Below are positions 9,551 through 16,887 of a stretch of DNA of 16,908 bases, piece by piece. This stretch comes from Ignavibacteria bacterium (GTDB taxonomy: Bacteria; Bacteroidota; Ignavibacteria; Tepidaquicellales; Tepidaquicellaceae), in NCBI GenBank assembly GCA_016710985.1, contig JADJTX010000011.1:1-16908 (forward strand). Direction: 5' to 3'. The notes below the pieces were generated by a model, which was not told the DNA's origin, ran no database searches, and saw only the letters and a list, made by a program, of their open reading frames with translations. Each line of letters begins with the position of its first letter. Position 1 is the first letter of the stretch. Both the position numbers and the translations under genes were made by a program.

Positions 9551-9597
9551 AATTAATAAAAGCTGAAATTTTTTCTGTAAACACACTATAAAATTTT

Positions 9598-9683
9598 GTA
9601 ACAGGTTTCGAGGATCTTCGATGTTGTCCGGTAATAATATTTTACTATAATTTGAAACCTACGGGTGGCCGACAGCCTGTTAC
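9598..9683. other. Potential stem-loop region
   Basis: GTAACAGG (9598-9605) pairs with CCTGTTAC (9676-9683), and directly inside TTTC (9606-9609) can pair with GAAA (9654-9657). Smaller inner foldbacks include CGAGGATCTTCG and GGCCGACAGCC. This could be a structured RNA or another degenerate palindromic repeat. No known RNA family is recognised. Confidence 0.4.
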
Positions 9684-9703
9684 CAAAAATTACAAAACAT
9701 TTA

Positions 9704-9824
9704 AACGCAAAGAGCGCGAAGCAGTAACGCAAAGAACGCAAAGATTCATTTTAATAAAAAACCTTAAACTATCTAAAATTAAAACTTTGCAGTCTTCTTG
9801 AAGACTTTGCGATCTTTGCGGTTT
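9704..9824. repeat. Inverted pair of CGCAAAGA-type repeat arms
   Basis: The left arm (9704-9743) contains CGCAAAGAGCGCGAAG and AACGCAAAGAACGCAAAG. The right arm (9785-9824) contains CTTTGCAGTCTTC and CTTTGCGATCTTTGCGGTTT, the reverse complement with drift. An AT-rich spacer of about 40 bp separates them. The unit period is 9 bp. Same architecture as the elements at 8685-8842 and 12733-12836 but with another unit sequence. Confidence 0.75.
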
Positions 9825-9932
9825 CATTACATTTATTACAGCTCAGATTTAGTTTGTATTTACGTTACTCGATTTTATATCATGAGTACATTTTGATAGG
9901 ACAAATGTCCTTATTTCAATAGTACCATTTTA

Positions 9933-10016
9933 CCGCCGTTGTTGGTGTTCCAAAAAGTTTGCCTGAATAAGTTTGGAGTAAGAACAGAGGAACGCAAACT
10001 TTTTGGTCACCAACAA
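9933..10016 (+). repeat. Palindromic element, copy A
   Basis: The left arm begins CGCCGTTGTTGGTGTTCC (9935 onward) and ends AAAAAGTTTGC. The right arm begins GCAAACTTTTTGGTCACC and ends AACAA (10016). The arms are about 23 bp and nearly perfect inverted repeats around a core of about 31 bp (9963-9993). The same arms occur inverted at 10188-10274 with a different core. The region between the two copies (10017-10187) shows no gene. Confidence 0.85.
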
Positions 10017-10187
10017 AAAAAGCTTCGGACAAGTAAGTAGTTTGGTTTAACATTGATAATTTTCTTATGAAATTAATCAGACAGCGAATTATGAACAATA
10101 AATTTGTGAATGATGATAAAAAATTTTCTATATGGAAGTTTTGAATGGATAGATTAACTCAGAGCGCTTCGCCGGTGGAGTGTTTTG

Positions 10188-10274
10188 TTGTTGGTGACCA
10201 AAAAGTTTGCACAATGTGTGATACAAATTTAATAAATTGTATTATGCAAACTTTTTGGAACACCAACAACGGCG
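10188..10274 (-). repeat. Palindromic element, copy B (inverted relative to copy A)
   Basis: The arms TTGTTGGTGACCAAAAAG (10188 onward) and CTTTTTGGAACACCAACAA (ending 10269) match copy A as its reverse complement, including the asymmetry between GGTGACC and GGTGTTCC at the two ends and the flanking CGGCG/CGCCG. The core (10211-10245) differs from copy A and contains its own foldback (ATACAAATTT with AAATTGTAT). Looks like a small non-autonomous element or REP-like palindrome; no transposase is nearby. Confidence 0.85.
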
Positions 10275-10383
10275 TTAACGGTCCTTCAACTTATGTTTTC
10301 AGATGTTGAGTATCCGGGTTACAAGCAGAGTTAATTTTCATTTTCATCCGATAAAAATTGTATAACACTGACCTGTCCAAAAT

Positions 10384-10414
10384 AAAAAAGGCTGATCGCT
10401 GATCAGCCCTTTTC
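10384..10414 (-). terminator. Rho-independent terminator of the T9SS Asp-box gene
   Basis: GGCTGATC (10390-10397), loop GCT, GATCAGCC (10401-10408) forms a perfect 8-bp GC-containing stem. On the minus strand it is followed by TTTTTTATTTT, and it lies about 30 bp after the stop at 10441. A shorter T-run on the plus side could let it work in both directions. Confidence 0.9.
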
Positions 10415-10440
10415 CTTGGATATATTATTTTGGAGTATCT

Positions 10441-12580
10441 TTATTTTACCAGGATCATTCTTCGGGTCTCCGTAAAATTATCCGTTTCAAGTTTATAAAA
10501 ATAAATCCCGCTTGACAGTTGATAATTGACAATTGATAGTTGATAGTTATAAGTTCCGCGGTTTTGATTTTCATTAACCAGTGTTGCAACTTCATGCCCA
10601 AGCACATCATAAATTTTCAAAGTAACAAAACTATTTTCGGGAATTGAATAACGAATAACGGTACCCGGATTAAACGGGTTCGGATAGTTCTGCTCAAGTC
10701 TGAATCCTTCCGGCGAACTGTTTACCTGACTGCTTAAAGATGTAAGTGTCGAATTTGTACTCCTGAATACGCCGTTATAATAAGTTGTGCCAAAAAGATA
10801 GCCCGCGTCATTAAAGAAAAATTTGTTTAACACGGCACTTGATGCAAGTCCTGAATTTCTCAATGTCCAGGTAGGCCCATGTCTGTCGTTACATAAATTT
10901 CATTTCCTATGGATGCAAAAATATGACCCGCGGTATTTATGCTGATCGCGGAAAATCCTGAAGTAGTCCAGCTGCCGTTCGGGATCTGATTCCAGTTAAG
11001 TCCAAAGTCTGATGAATAGAAAATGTTATTTGAAAATGTCAGGTAAAGATTCTTTCCGGATGATGTAAAGTTCTGGAACATGAAAAATTCTTCGAGAACA
11101 GTTTCATTCCAGGTAGTTCCATTATCAGTGCTTACGAGAATTGATGACTCGAACATACTGTTTGTCCCGGCAATAAATAAATTTCCGTCTGCATCTATTG
11201 TGAACTGATCCATTCCTGTTGTTTGCGGCTGAAAGACCTTTATCCAGTTAAGCCCGTTATCAGATGAACGGTAAAGCTCCATCGTATCTGAGAATACCGG
11301 AGGAATGTTTGCTGCAAAAAGAAATCCGTTTGGTGAAGACTTTATTGATTTGATCTGAGCACCTGAGGAAATCCCGTTTGAAACCGGAACCCAGTTCATG
11401 CCATTATCAGATGAACTGTATAAACCTAAGTTATAAACTCCTGCCAGAAGTTTACCGCCGGAAGTTTTATAAACAGAATATATAATTCTTGACGGAAGCC
11501 CGCTGTTTCTTGTTTGCCAGCTTGCCCCGAGATCCGGTGAATAATTAAATCCCTGATAACTTCCGGAATAGATCTCACCGGTATTTGAAAAAGCCAGTGT
11601 GTTTAAGATCGGAATATGTAAGTTTATATTTTTTTCATTCCACACAATTCCGTTATCAGTGGATTTGAGCACTCCGTAATTTCTTGTAGACAAATAAATT
11701 ATGCCTGCATCAGTGGATATGGATGTTATTGCATTCCCGGCTTCACTGCTGTAGATAAGTGTCCAGCTGGTTCCGGCATTGACAGATTTAAAAACCTTAC
11801 CGTCGTTGGTTCCTGCGTAATAGTTATTTAGCTCGTCGCGGTAAACTTTTGAAATGCTGAAATCAGTGATCCCGTTATTGATCGGTTCCCAGGTTGTACC
11901 ATTGTTTGAAGTTTTATAAACACCGCTTCCGTTTATCCCTGCAATTAAAACATTGTTGTCAAACATAAGAGTCGTAACATTGAGAGTAGCCGGATTTCCG
12001 CTTATGTTTGTCCATGTACTGCCGTTATTCTCAGAATAAAAAACTCCGGAATTTGTAGCCGCATAAACAAAATTAGCATTGAATGCGTAGTCAGCCGGCA
12101 GCTTCGCGGGATTACCGATTTGTATTGGATTAAATGTCGAGCCTCCGTTAAATGATACATAGCTGTTAACATAAATATGTCCTGCCGGACTTACTTTTGT
12201 TAAAATTATGGAAGCCCAGGATCCGCTGTGAGGTGCGACATGGATCGGATTGAAATTCCAGCTCTGTCCGTTATTCTGTGTCCACCAGATCCCTCCGGTA
12301 CTTTTTCCTATATAGATTGTTCCTGCAGGACTTATGTCCATGCTTAGATTTGAATTCACCATTCCTTCAGGCAGCTCGTTCCAGCTTTCGGCATTATCGG
12401 AAGAAAGGTAAAGTCCTTCATTTCGTAATGCAAAAGATCTCCCGACGGACCTTTTTGAATTTTCATTGCATCGCCACCATACGGCCCGTTTAATTTTGTC
12501 CAGTAATTCTGGGAAAACAAATAACACGGTAAACTCAATAGGAATACTACTAAAAGAAAAGGGTATTTTAAATTTTTCAT
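10441..12580 (-). CDS. Secreted Asp-box (BNR) propeller protein with type IX secretion sorting domain
   Basis: A protein of about 712 residues in three frames, with breaks near 12433 and 10868. The start at 12580 gives a signal peptide (YPFLLVVFLLSLPCYLFSQ). About twelve Asp-box motifs follow, for example SSDNAESW, TQNNGQSW, SENNGSTW, TSNNGTTW, SPDLGASW, SSDNGMNW, STDNGTTW and SSDFGLNW, which build one or two beta-propellers related to sortilin/sialidase and YCF48-like proteins. The C-terminal 90 residues are a type A T9SS sorting domain: FRLEQNYPNPFNPGTVIRYS, VTLKIYDVLGHEVATLVNE, SGIYFYKLET, ending RRMILVK. Such tails direct outer-membrane export and surface anchoring in the Bacteroidota/Ignavibacteria. 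A stretch in the sorting domain (YNYQLSIVNYQLSS) is encoded by a heptamer DNA repeat. Function beyond surface display is unknown; these propellers often bind proteins or glycans. Confidence 0.92.
10512..10553. repeat. Six-copy heptamer array inside the T9SS sorting domain
   Basis: Plus-strand units TTGACAG, TTGATAA, TTGACAA, TTGATAG, TTGATAG, TTATAAG make exactly 42 bp, so the reading frame is kept. On the coding strand they give YNYQLSIVNYQLSS between NRGT and GIYFYKL, where family members normally have a non-repetitive strand and turn of similar length. Confidence 0.85.
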
Positions 12581-12615
12581 GATGCTATAATTTAAATTAA
12601 CTAATGCTTTTAATA

Positions 12616-12646
12616 CAAACTATAAATAACGGACGTGAGACACAAA
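12616..12646 (-). promoter_or_regulatory. Candidate promoter of the T9SS Asp-box gene
   Basis: On the minus strand TTTG (12646-12643) and TATAGTTTG (12624-12616) are about 19 nt apart, close to the Bacteroidota TTTG/TAnnTTTG arrangement, with one extra base in the -7 box. Transcription would start about 30 nt before the ATG at 12580. Confidence 0.35.
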
Positions 12647-12732
12647 TAAAAATATTAGAATTCGTAGGTTCCTGTTCTAAAGGTGTAATCTCAAAAACCT
12701 TTTGACACACACTCTGTATCGAAGAGTTTTTT

Positions 12733-12836
12733 TACCACAGAGACTCAGAGACACAAAGATACACAGAGGTTTTTAAAGGGAGATTTTTTATAAAATCATT
12801 CTCTGTGAAACTCTGTGCCTCTGAGTCTCTGTGGTA
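12733..12836. repeat. Inverted pair of CACAGAG-type repeat arms
   Basis: The left arm 12733-12769 (TACCACAGAGACTCAGAG...) and right arm 12801-12836 (...CTCTGAGTCTCTGTGGTA) are reverse complements at about 32 of 36 positions, the outer 18 perfectly, with a loop of about 31 bp. The arms are themselves degenerate repeats of about 8 bp (CAGAGACT, CAGAGACA, CAAAGATA). The element lies between the T9SS Asp-box gene and the end of queA. Rest of this gap: a candidate promoter and the queA terminator. Confidence 0.88.
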
Positions 12837-12851
12837 AATCGATAGGGAAAC

Positions 12852-12890
12852 AAAAAAGTCCAAACTAATACTAATTAATTTGGACTTTAT
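12852..12890 (-). terminator. Rho-independent terminator after queA
   Basis: AAAGTCCAAA (12855-12864) and TTTGGACTTT (12879-12888) form a perfect 10-bp stem with a 14-nt loop. Read on the minus strand the stem ends in GGACTTTTTTG, a T-run. It lies about 22 bp beyond the queA stop, so it fits as the end of the eno-queA transcript. Confidence 0.78.
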
Positions 12891-12911
12891 ACTTTGTATT
12901 GATTCTTGAAT

Positions 12912-13720
12912 CTAAATGATCAGCATTGCATCACCGTAACTGTAGAATCTGTATTTTTCCTTGACTGCCTTTTTTATATGCTTTCATTATCAGATCCTTT
13001 CTGCCATTGCGCAGGCGAGCATAAGCAATGTACTCTGCGGCATGTGAAAATTCGTTATGAGCTTATCAACGATCCTTAATGACTGCGGCGGATGAATGAA
13101 CTTATCCGTCAGCCTTTTCCCCATCTTACCTGGCGTGTTGTGATCACATTGGTTTCTACTACTCGCAACTGATGTTCCGACAGCTATGACTTTTTTCTTT
13201 TTATTAATGGATGAGTTAATTATATCAGCTGATTCTTTGGTCATCTCATAATATTCCGAATCCATTCTGTGCTTTGACAGATCCTCAACTTCAACAAGCC
13301 TGAACGTTCCGAGTCCGATTGAAGTGTAATGTAAGCTATCTTTACTCCTTTGGCTTCGGCTTTCTTAAGTAATTCTTTTGTAATGTGAAGGCCTGCAGTC
13401 GGAGCTGCAACGGAGCCTACATGTTCATCTTTTGCATATACAGTCTGATAATCTTCTTTATCCTTTTCTGTGGATTCTCTCTTTATGTATGGCGGAAGAG
13501 GCGTCTTGCCGAGCTTTTCGATATATTTTGAAAAGTCGCCCTGATAATTGAAGCGGACTATTCTTCCTCTTGAAGTAGTATTGTCAATTACTTCGCAGTA
13601 AAGATTTTTCGTAAAAAATATTCTGTTGCCGATCCGTACTTTTCTCGCCGGGTCAACGACCACATCCCATATGTTTTCTTCTTCTGATAATTGTCGCAGC
13701 AAAAAGACCTCGATCTTTGG
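12912..13720 (-). CDS. queA: S-adenosylmethionine:tRNA ribosyltransferase-isomerase QueA, N-terminus missing, frameshifted
   Basis: QueA transfers and isomerises the ribosyl part of S-adenosylmethionine onto preQ1 in tRNA, the step giving epoxyqueuosine. Recognisable family blocks in order: KIEVFLLRQL, GKTPLPPYIKRE, YQTVYA, GSVAAPTAGLH, ITLHIGLGTFRLVEVEDL (across a break near 13322), MDSEYYEM, VIAVGTSVA, LVDKLITNFHMPQSTLLML-like (here IVDKLITNFHMPQSTLLML), then across breaks near 12985 and 12960 AYKKAVKEKYRFYSYGDAML and a TAG stop at 12914-12912. The C-terminus is complete. The N-terminus is not: the codon after the enolase stop already reads PKIEVF, which in E. coli QueA lies near residue 76. 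About 75 residues, including the usual start, are absent, with no room for them. This is either a real deletion or an assembly collapse. At least five frame breaks otherwise. Confidence 0.92.
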
Positions 13721-15010
13721 TTATGATTTAATATTGTAGAATGCTTTTATTCCCGGATACACAGCCGCTGAACCAAGCTCTTCTTCTATTCTTAAAAGCT
13801 GATTATATTTTGCAACTCTGTCTGTCCTGGAAAGTGACCCTGTTTTTATCTGTCCTGCATTCGTTGCAACTGCGATGTCGGAAATAGTTGTATCTTCCGT
13901 TTCACCGCTTCTGTGGCTGATCACATTCGTATAGCTGTGAGTCTTTGCAAGCTCAATTGCAGTTGAGTGTTTCAGTAAGCGTTCCAATCTGATTTACTTT
14001 ATTAAAATTGAATTCGCAATTTTTCTGTCTATACCCTTCTGAAATATTTCAGTGTTTGTAACAAACAGATCATCACCAACGATCTGAATTTTATTTCCGG
14101 GAGCGTCTGTCAGCATCTTCCAGCCGTCCCAGTCATTCTCAGCCATTCCGTCTTCAATGCTTATTACAGGATAATCTTTCACAAGCTTCTCATACAGCTT
14201 TACCATTTGCTCCTGTGACTTTGTCGGAATGTGTGATTTATAAAATTCATATTTGCCGTCTTTCCACATCTCGCTAGATGCAACATCAAGACCGATGTAA
14301 ACATCTTTGCCGGACTTATATCCGGAGTTATTTATCGCATCAGTATGACTTCTATTGCCTCTTCGTTCGATTTTAAATTCGGCGCAAATCCGCCTTCATC
14401 GCCAACGTTAGTATTATAGTTTTTTTTGTGTAAAACATTTTTCAGGGAATGAAAAACTTCAGCTCCGCATCTTAATGCTTCTTTGAAGCTCTTTGCTCCT
14501 GCAGGAATGATCATGAACTCCTGAAAGTCAACTGTATTGTCAGCGTGTCTGCCGCCGTTGATAATGTTCATCATCGGAACAGGCAGTGTCTTTGCATTTA
14601 CTCCGCCGATGTATTTGTATAACGGCTGTTTCAGATAATTTGCAGAAGCGTGCGCGACTGCAAGCGATACACCGAGCAGTGCATTCGCTCCGAGCTTTGA
14701 TTTTGTTTTTGAGCCGTCTAATTTAATGATTGTTTCATCGATTTGCAATCTGATCAAAAGCAATCCATCCGGTTAATTTCTTTGCAATGGTTCTGTTGAC
14801 GTTATCCACGGCTTTGCTGACACCTTTGCCGAGATAGCGTTTTTATCGCCGTCACGAAGTTCGACAGCTTCTCTTTCACCGGTTGATGCACCCGAAGGGA
14901 ACAGCAGCTCTGCCAAGCGTTCCGTCTTCTAATACTACATCTACTTCTATAGTTGGATTGCCTCTTGAATCTAATATTTCCCTTGCGTGGACTTTATTTA
15001 TTACAGGCAT
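13721..15010 (-). CDS. eno: Enolase (phosphopyruvate hydratase), six frameshifts
   Basis: Enolase converts 2-phosphoglycerate to phosphoenolpyruvate in glycolysis. The start is the ATG at 15010 (MPVINKVHAREILDSRGNPT) and the stop is at 13723-13721 (AFYNIKS). Between them the full 429-residue family length is present. Key residues are all visible: the SGAST loop (through a break near 14898), the general-base Glu in VGDEGGFAPNL, magnesium ligands in YIGLDVASSEMW, ISIEDGM and VGDDLFVTN, the catalytic Lys in ILIK (break right after it), SHRSGETEDTTISDIAVATN and the signature QIKTGSLSRTDRVAKYNQLL. Frame breaks are near 14898, 14845, 14750, 14340, 13998 and 13968, each repaired by one base. A living cell needs this gene, so these are best read as sequence errors. 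No Shine-Dalgarno site. The truncated queA follows with no gap. Confidence 0.97.
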
Positions 15011-15042
15011 GTAAAAATTTAGTGGTTAAAAAATGCGTAACG

Positions 15043-15074
15043 CAAAAATAATCTAATAATGAAGGGGAAAGCAA
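15043..15074 (-). promoter_or_regulatory. Candidate promoter of eno
   Basis: On the minus strand TATTTTTG (15050-15043) matches the Bacteroidota -7 box TAnnTTTG exactly, and a TTG (15074-15072) lies 21 nt upstream. The predicted 5' leader would be about 25-30 nt. Between box and gene lies a small foldback, TGCGTAACGCA (15033-15043). Confidence 0.4.
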
Positions 15075-15223
15075 TACAAATATGAGTTCAATCGGGATGA
15101 TTTTTCACGTCCATCAAAACACTTCTCAACCAAAGATTACACAGATTTTCTCAAACTCTCTGTCTTAGACAAACATCCTCAAAAACGTTTTAAATTAAAC
15201 TTGAAATAAAATTATAACATTCG

Positions 15224-15249
15224 CTTTCTTTTCATCGATGAAAAGAAAG
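15224..15249. promoter_or_regulatory. 26-bp perfect palindrome between divergent eno and phoH-like genes
   Basis: The two 13-bp halves, CTTTCTTTTCATC and GATGAAAAGAAAG, meet at a central ATCGAT with no loop. A perfect palindrome of this length between divergent genes is more typical of a dimeric regulator site than of a terminator, and there is no following T-run. The rest of the 15011-15552 gap is AT-rich and carries a single repeat arm (15422-15462) and no gene. Confidence 0.5.
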
Positions 15250-15421
15250 ATTTGCCCTAAAAAACCTAATGCAATTTAAAAGTAAATTATAATTAAAAAT
15301 TTACAAATATAAAATGTTTTGGACAAGATGCTATTTCATTTAAAGCAGTTCGATTTATTGAATCTTAAAATATTCAAATTTGATTGAATTGGCAAAAATA
15401 AAGTATAAATTAATTAAAAAT

Positions 15422-15462
15422 TTCTCTGTGAAACTCTGTGACCTCTGTGTCTTTGTGGTAAA
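15422..15462. repeat. CTCTGTG-type repeat arm (single copy)
   Basis: The stretch starts CTCTGTGAAACTCTGTGACC and ends CTTTGTGGTAAAA. It is nearly identical to the right arm at 12801-12838 and related to 5401-5439. No complementary arm is found within a few hundred bases. It lies upstream of the phoH-like gene. Confidence 0.8.
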
Positions 15463-15552
15463 ATTTTAATTTAAAGACAAAAAAAGAAGTTATTTCCTAC
15501 ATTTCATATGACACTCAGAAAATTTATATTGATACACATCCAAATCAGTTAA

Positions 15553-16887
15553 ATGGCAAAAAATCTTCTAAAGTTTTTATACTAGATACAAATGTTATAC
15601 TTCACGATTCAACCTGCATATTCCAGTTTAAAGAGAATGACATTGTAATTCCGCTGACGGTGATCGAGGAACTTGATCATTTCAAGCGCGGAAGTCAGGT
15701 GATAAATCTTAATGCGAGAGAGTTCGCAAGGACGCTTGACTCAATGACGGGTTCGGCTTTGTTCAATGGCGGCGTTTCTCTGGGCAAAGGGAGAGGGAAA
15801 GTTAAGATCGCAATTTCGCGCGGACTTAGTGACGAGATAAGGGAGATATTCAAAGATGATAACCCGGATCACAGGATCTTAAGCACTGCACTGAAGTTCA
15901 GAAAGCGGATAAGAAAAGTTCTGTAATTCTTGTCACGAAAGATGTAAATCTCAGGATGAAAGCCAAAGCGATGGGGCTTCCTTCCGAAGATTATACTACT
16001 GACAGGATCAGCAATGTAGAAAGAGCTTTACAGCGGAAAGGAGATCATCGAAGATTTTGATGATGAGACGCTGGTGAAACTCTATCAGCCGCCGTATGAA
16101 GTAGCTCTCGATGAAGTTAAAAAGAAATTGAAAGGTGAAGTTCTTTCGAATAAGTTTTATATACTAAGAAACGACAGCCGCTCAGTGCTTGCGCATCTTG
16201 ATCCTTTGCGGGAAGTTTAAAGGGGGTTGATAAGAATGATATCTATGGTATCAAATCACGCAACGCCGAACAAACGTTTGCAGTGGATGCTTTGACTAAT
16301 GTTAACATTCCGCTTGTTTCCATTACAGGAAAAGCCGGAACGGGAAAGACATTGCTGGCAATTGCATCTGCGCTTCATGTAAAGAAAAATTACAGACAGA
16401 TCTACATTGCAAGACCTGTTGTGCCTCTGAGCATAAAGACATCGGCTATCTGCCGTCGACATTGAGAATAAGCTTGCGCCATACACGAATCCTCTCTGGG
16501 ATAACATTAAAGTCATACAGGATCAGTACAGCGAGACTGATAAACAGCATTTGCAGATCACACAAATGGTTAAAGAAAATAAGCTTGTCATCGAACCGCT
16601 GAGCTACATCAGAGGTAGGAGTCTTCAGAGAATTTTTTTCATAGTGGATGAAGCTCAGAATCTGACTCCGCATGAAATTAAGACTATCATCACACGCGCG
16701 GGCGAAGGAGCGAAGATAGTTTTCAACTTGTGACATTTATCAGATAGATCATCCGTATCTTGATTCACAGTCCAACGGGCTTTCGTACCTGATCGAACAT
16801 TTCAAAGACAGAAAGTTTATGCTCATGTCAATCTTCTGAAAGGGTGAAAGATCGGAACTGGCGGAATTAGCCAGTAATCTGCTTTAA
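15553..16887 (+). CDS. PhoH-family ATPase with N-terminal PIN domain (YlaK/PhoH2-like), about seven frameshifts
   Basis: A protein of about 445 residues, the normal length for PIN-PhoH fusions. The start ATG at 15553, with one base missing in the following A-run, reads MAKKSSKVFILDTNVILHDS. The PIN ribonuclease-like domain (about 1-140) shows its acidic residues in FILDTNVILHD, VIEELDHFKRG, DDNPDHRIL and ILVTKDVNLRMKA. The PhoH ATPase domain (about 220-440) has ITGKAGTGKTLLAIA (Walker A), YIARPVVPL, PYTNPLWDNI, RGRSLQ, FFIVDEAQNLTP (Walker B), TRAGEGAKIVF, DIYQIDHPYLD and ends LASNLL with TAA at 16885-16887. The family is thought to couple ATP-driven RNA unwinding to RNA cleavage. Frame breaks near 15560, 15905, 16030, 16210, 16430, 16728 and 16825 are each repaired by one base. 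It is divergent from eno and has no visible Shine-Dalgarno site. Confidence 0.94.

Noticed and set aside
9117..9586. Minus-strand frames with heptapeptide repeats such as GKPLSTIAKPLSNTG
   Set aside because: They are the 21-bp array read as protein. Other frames on both strands give equally regular peptides, spacings of 19, 20 and 22 bp break the frame, and there is no start signal.
9916..10098. 60-codon minus-strand frame
   Set aside because: It reads through palindromic copy A and its flank; no motifs and no translation signals.
9933..10274. Insertion sequence with transposase between the two inverted palindromes
   Set aside because: The 170 bp between the copies has no transposase-like frame, and no target-site duplication is evident.
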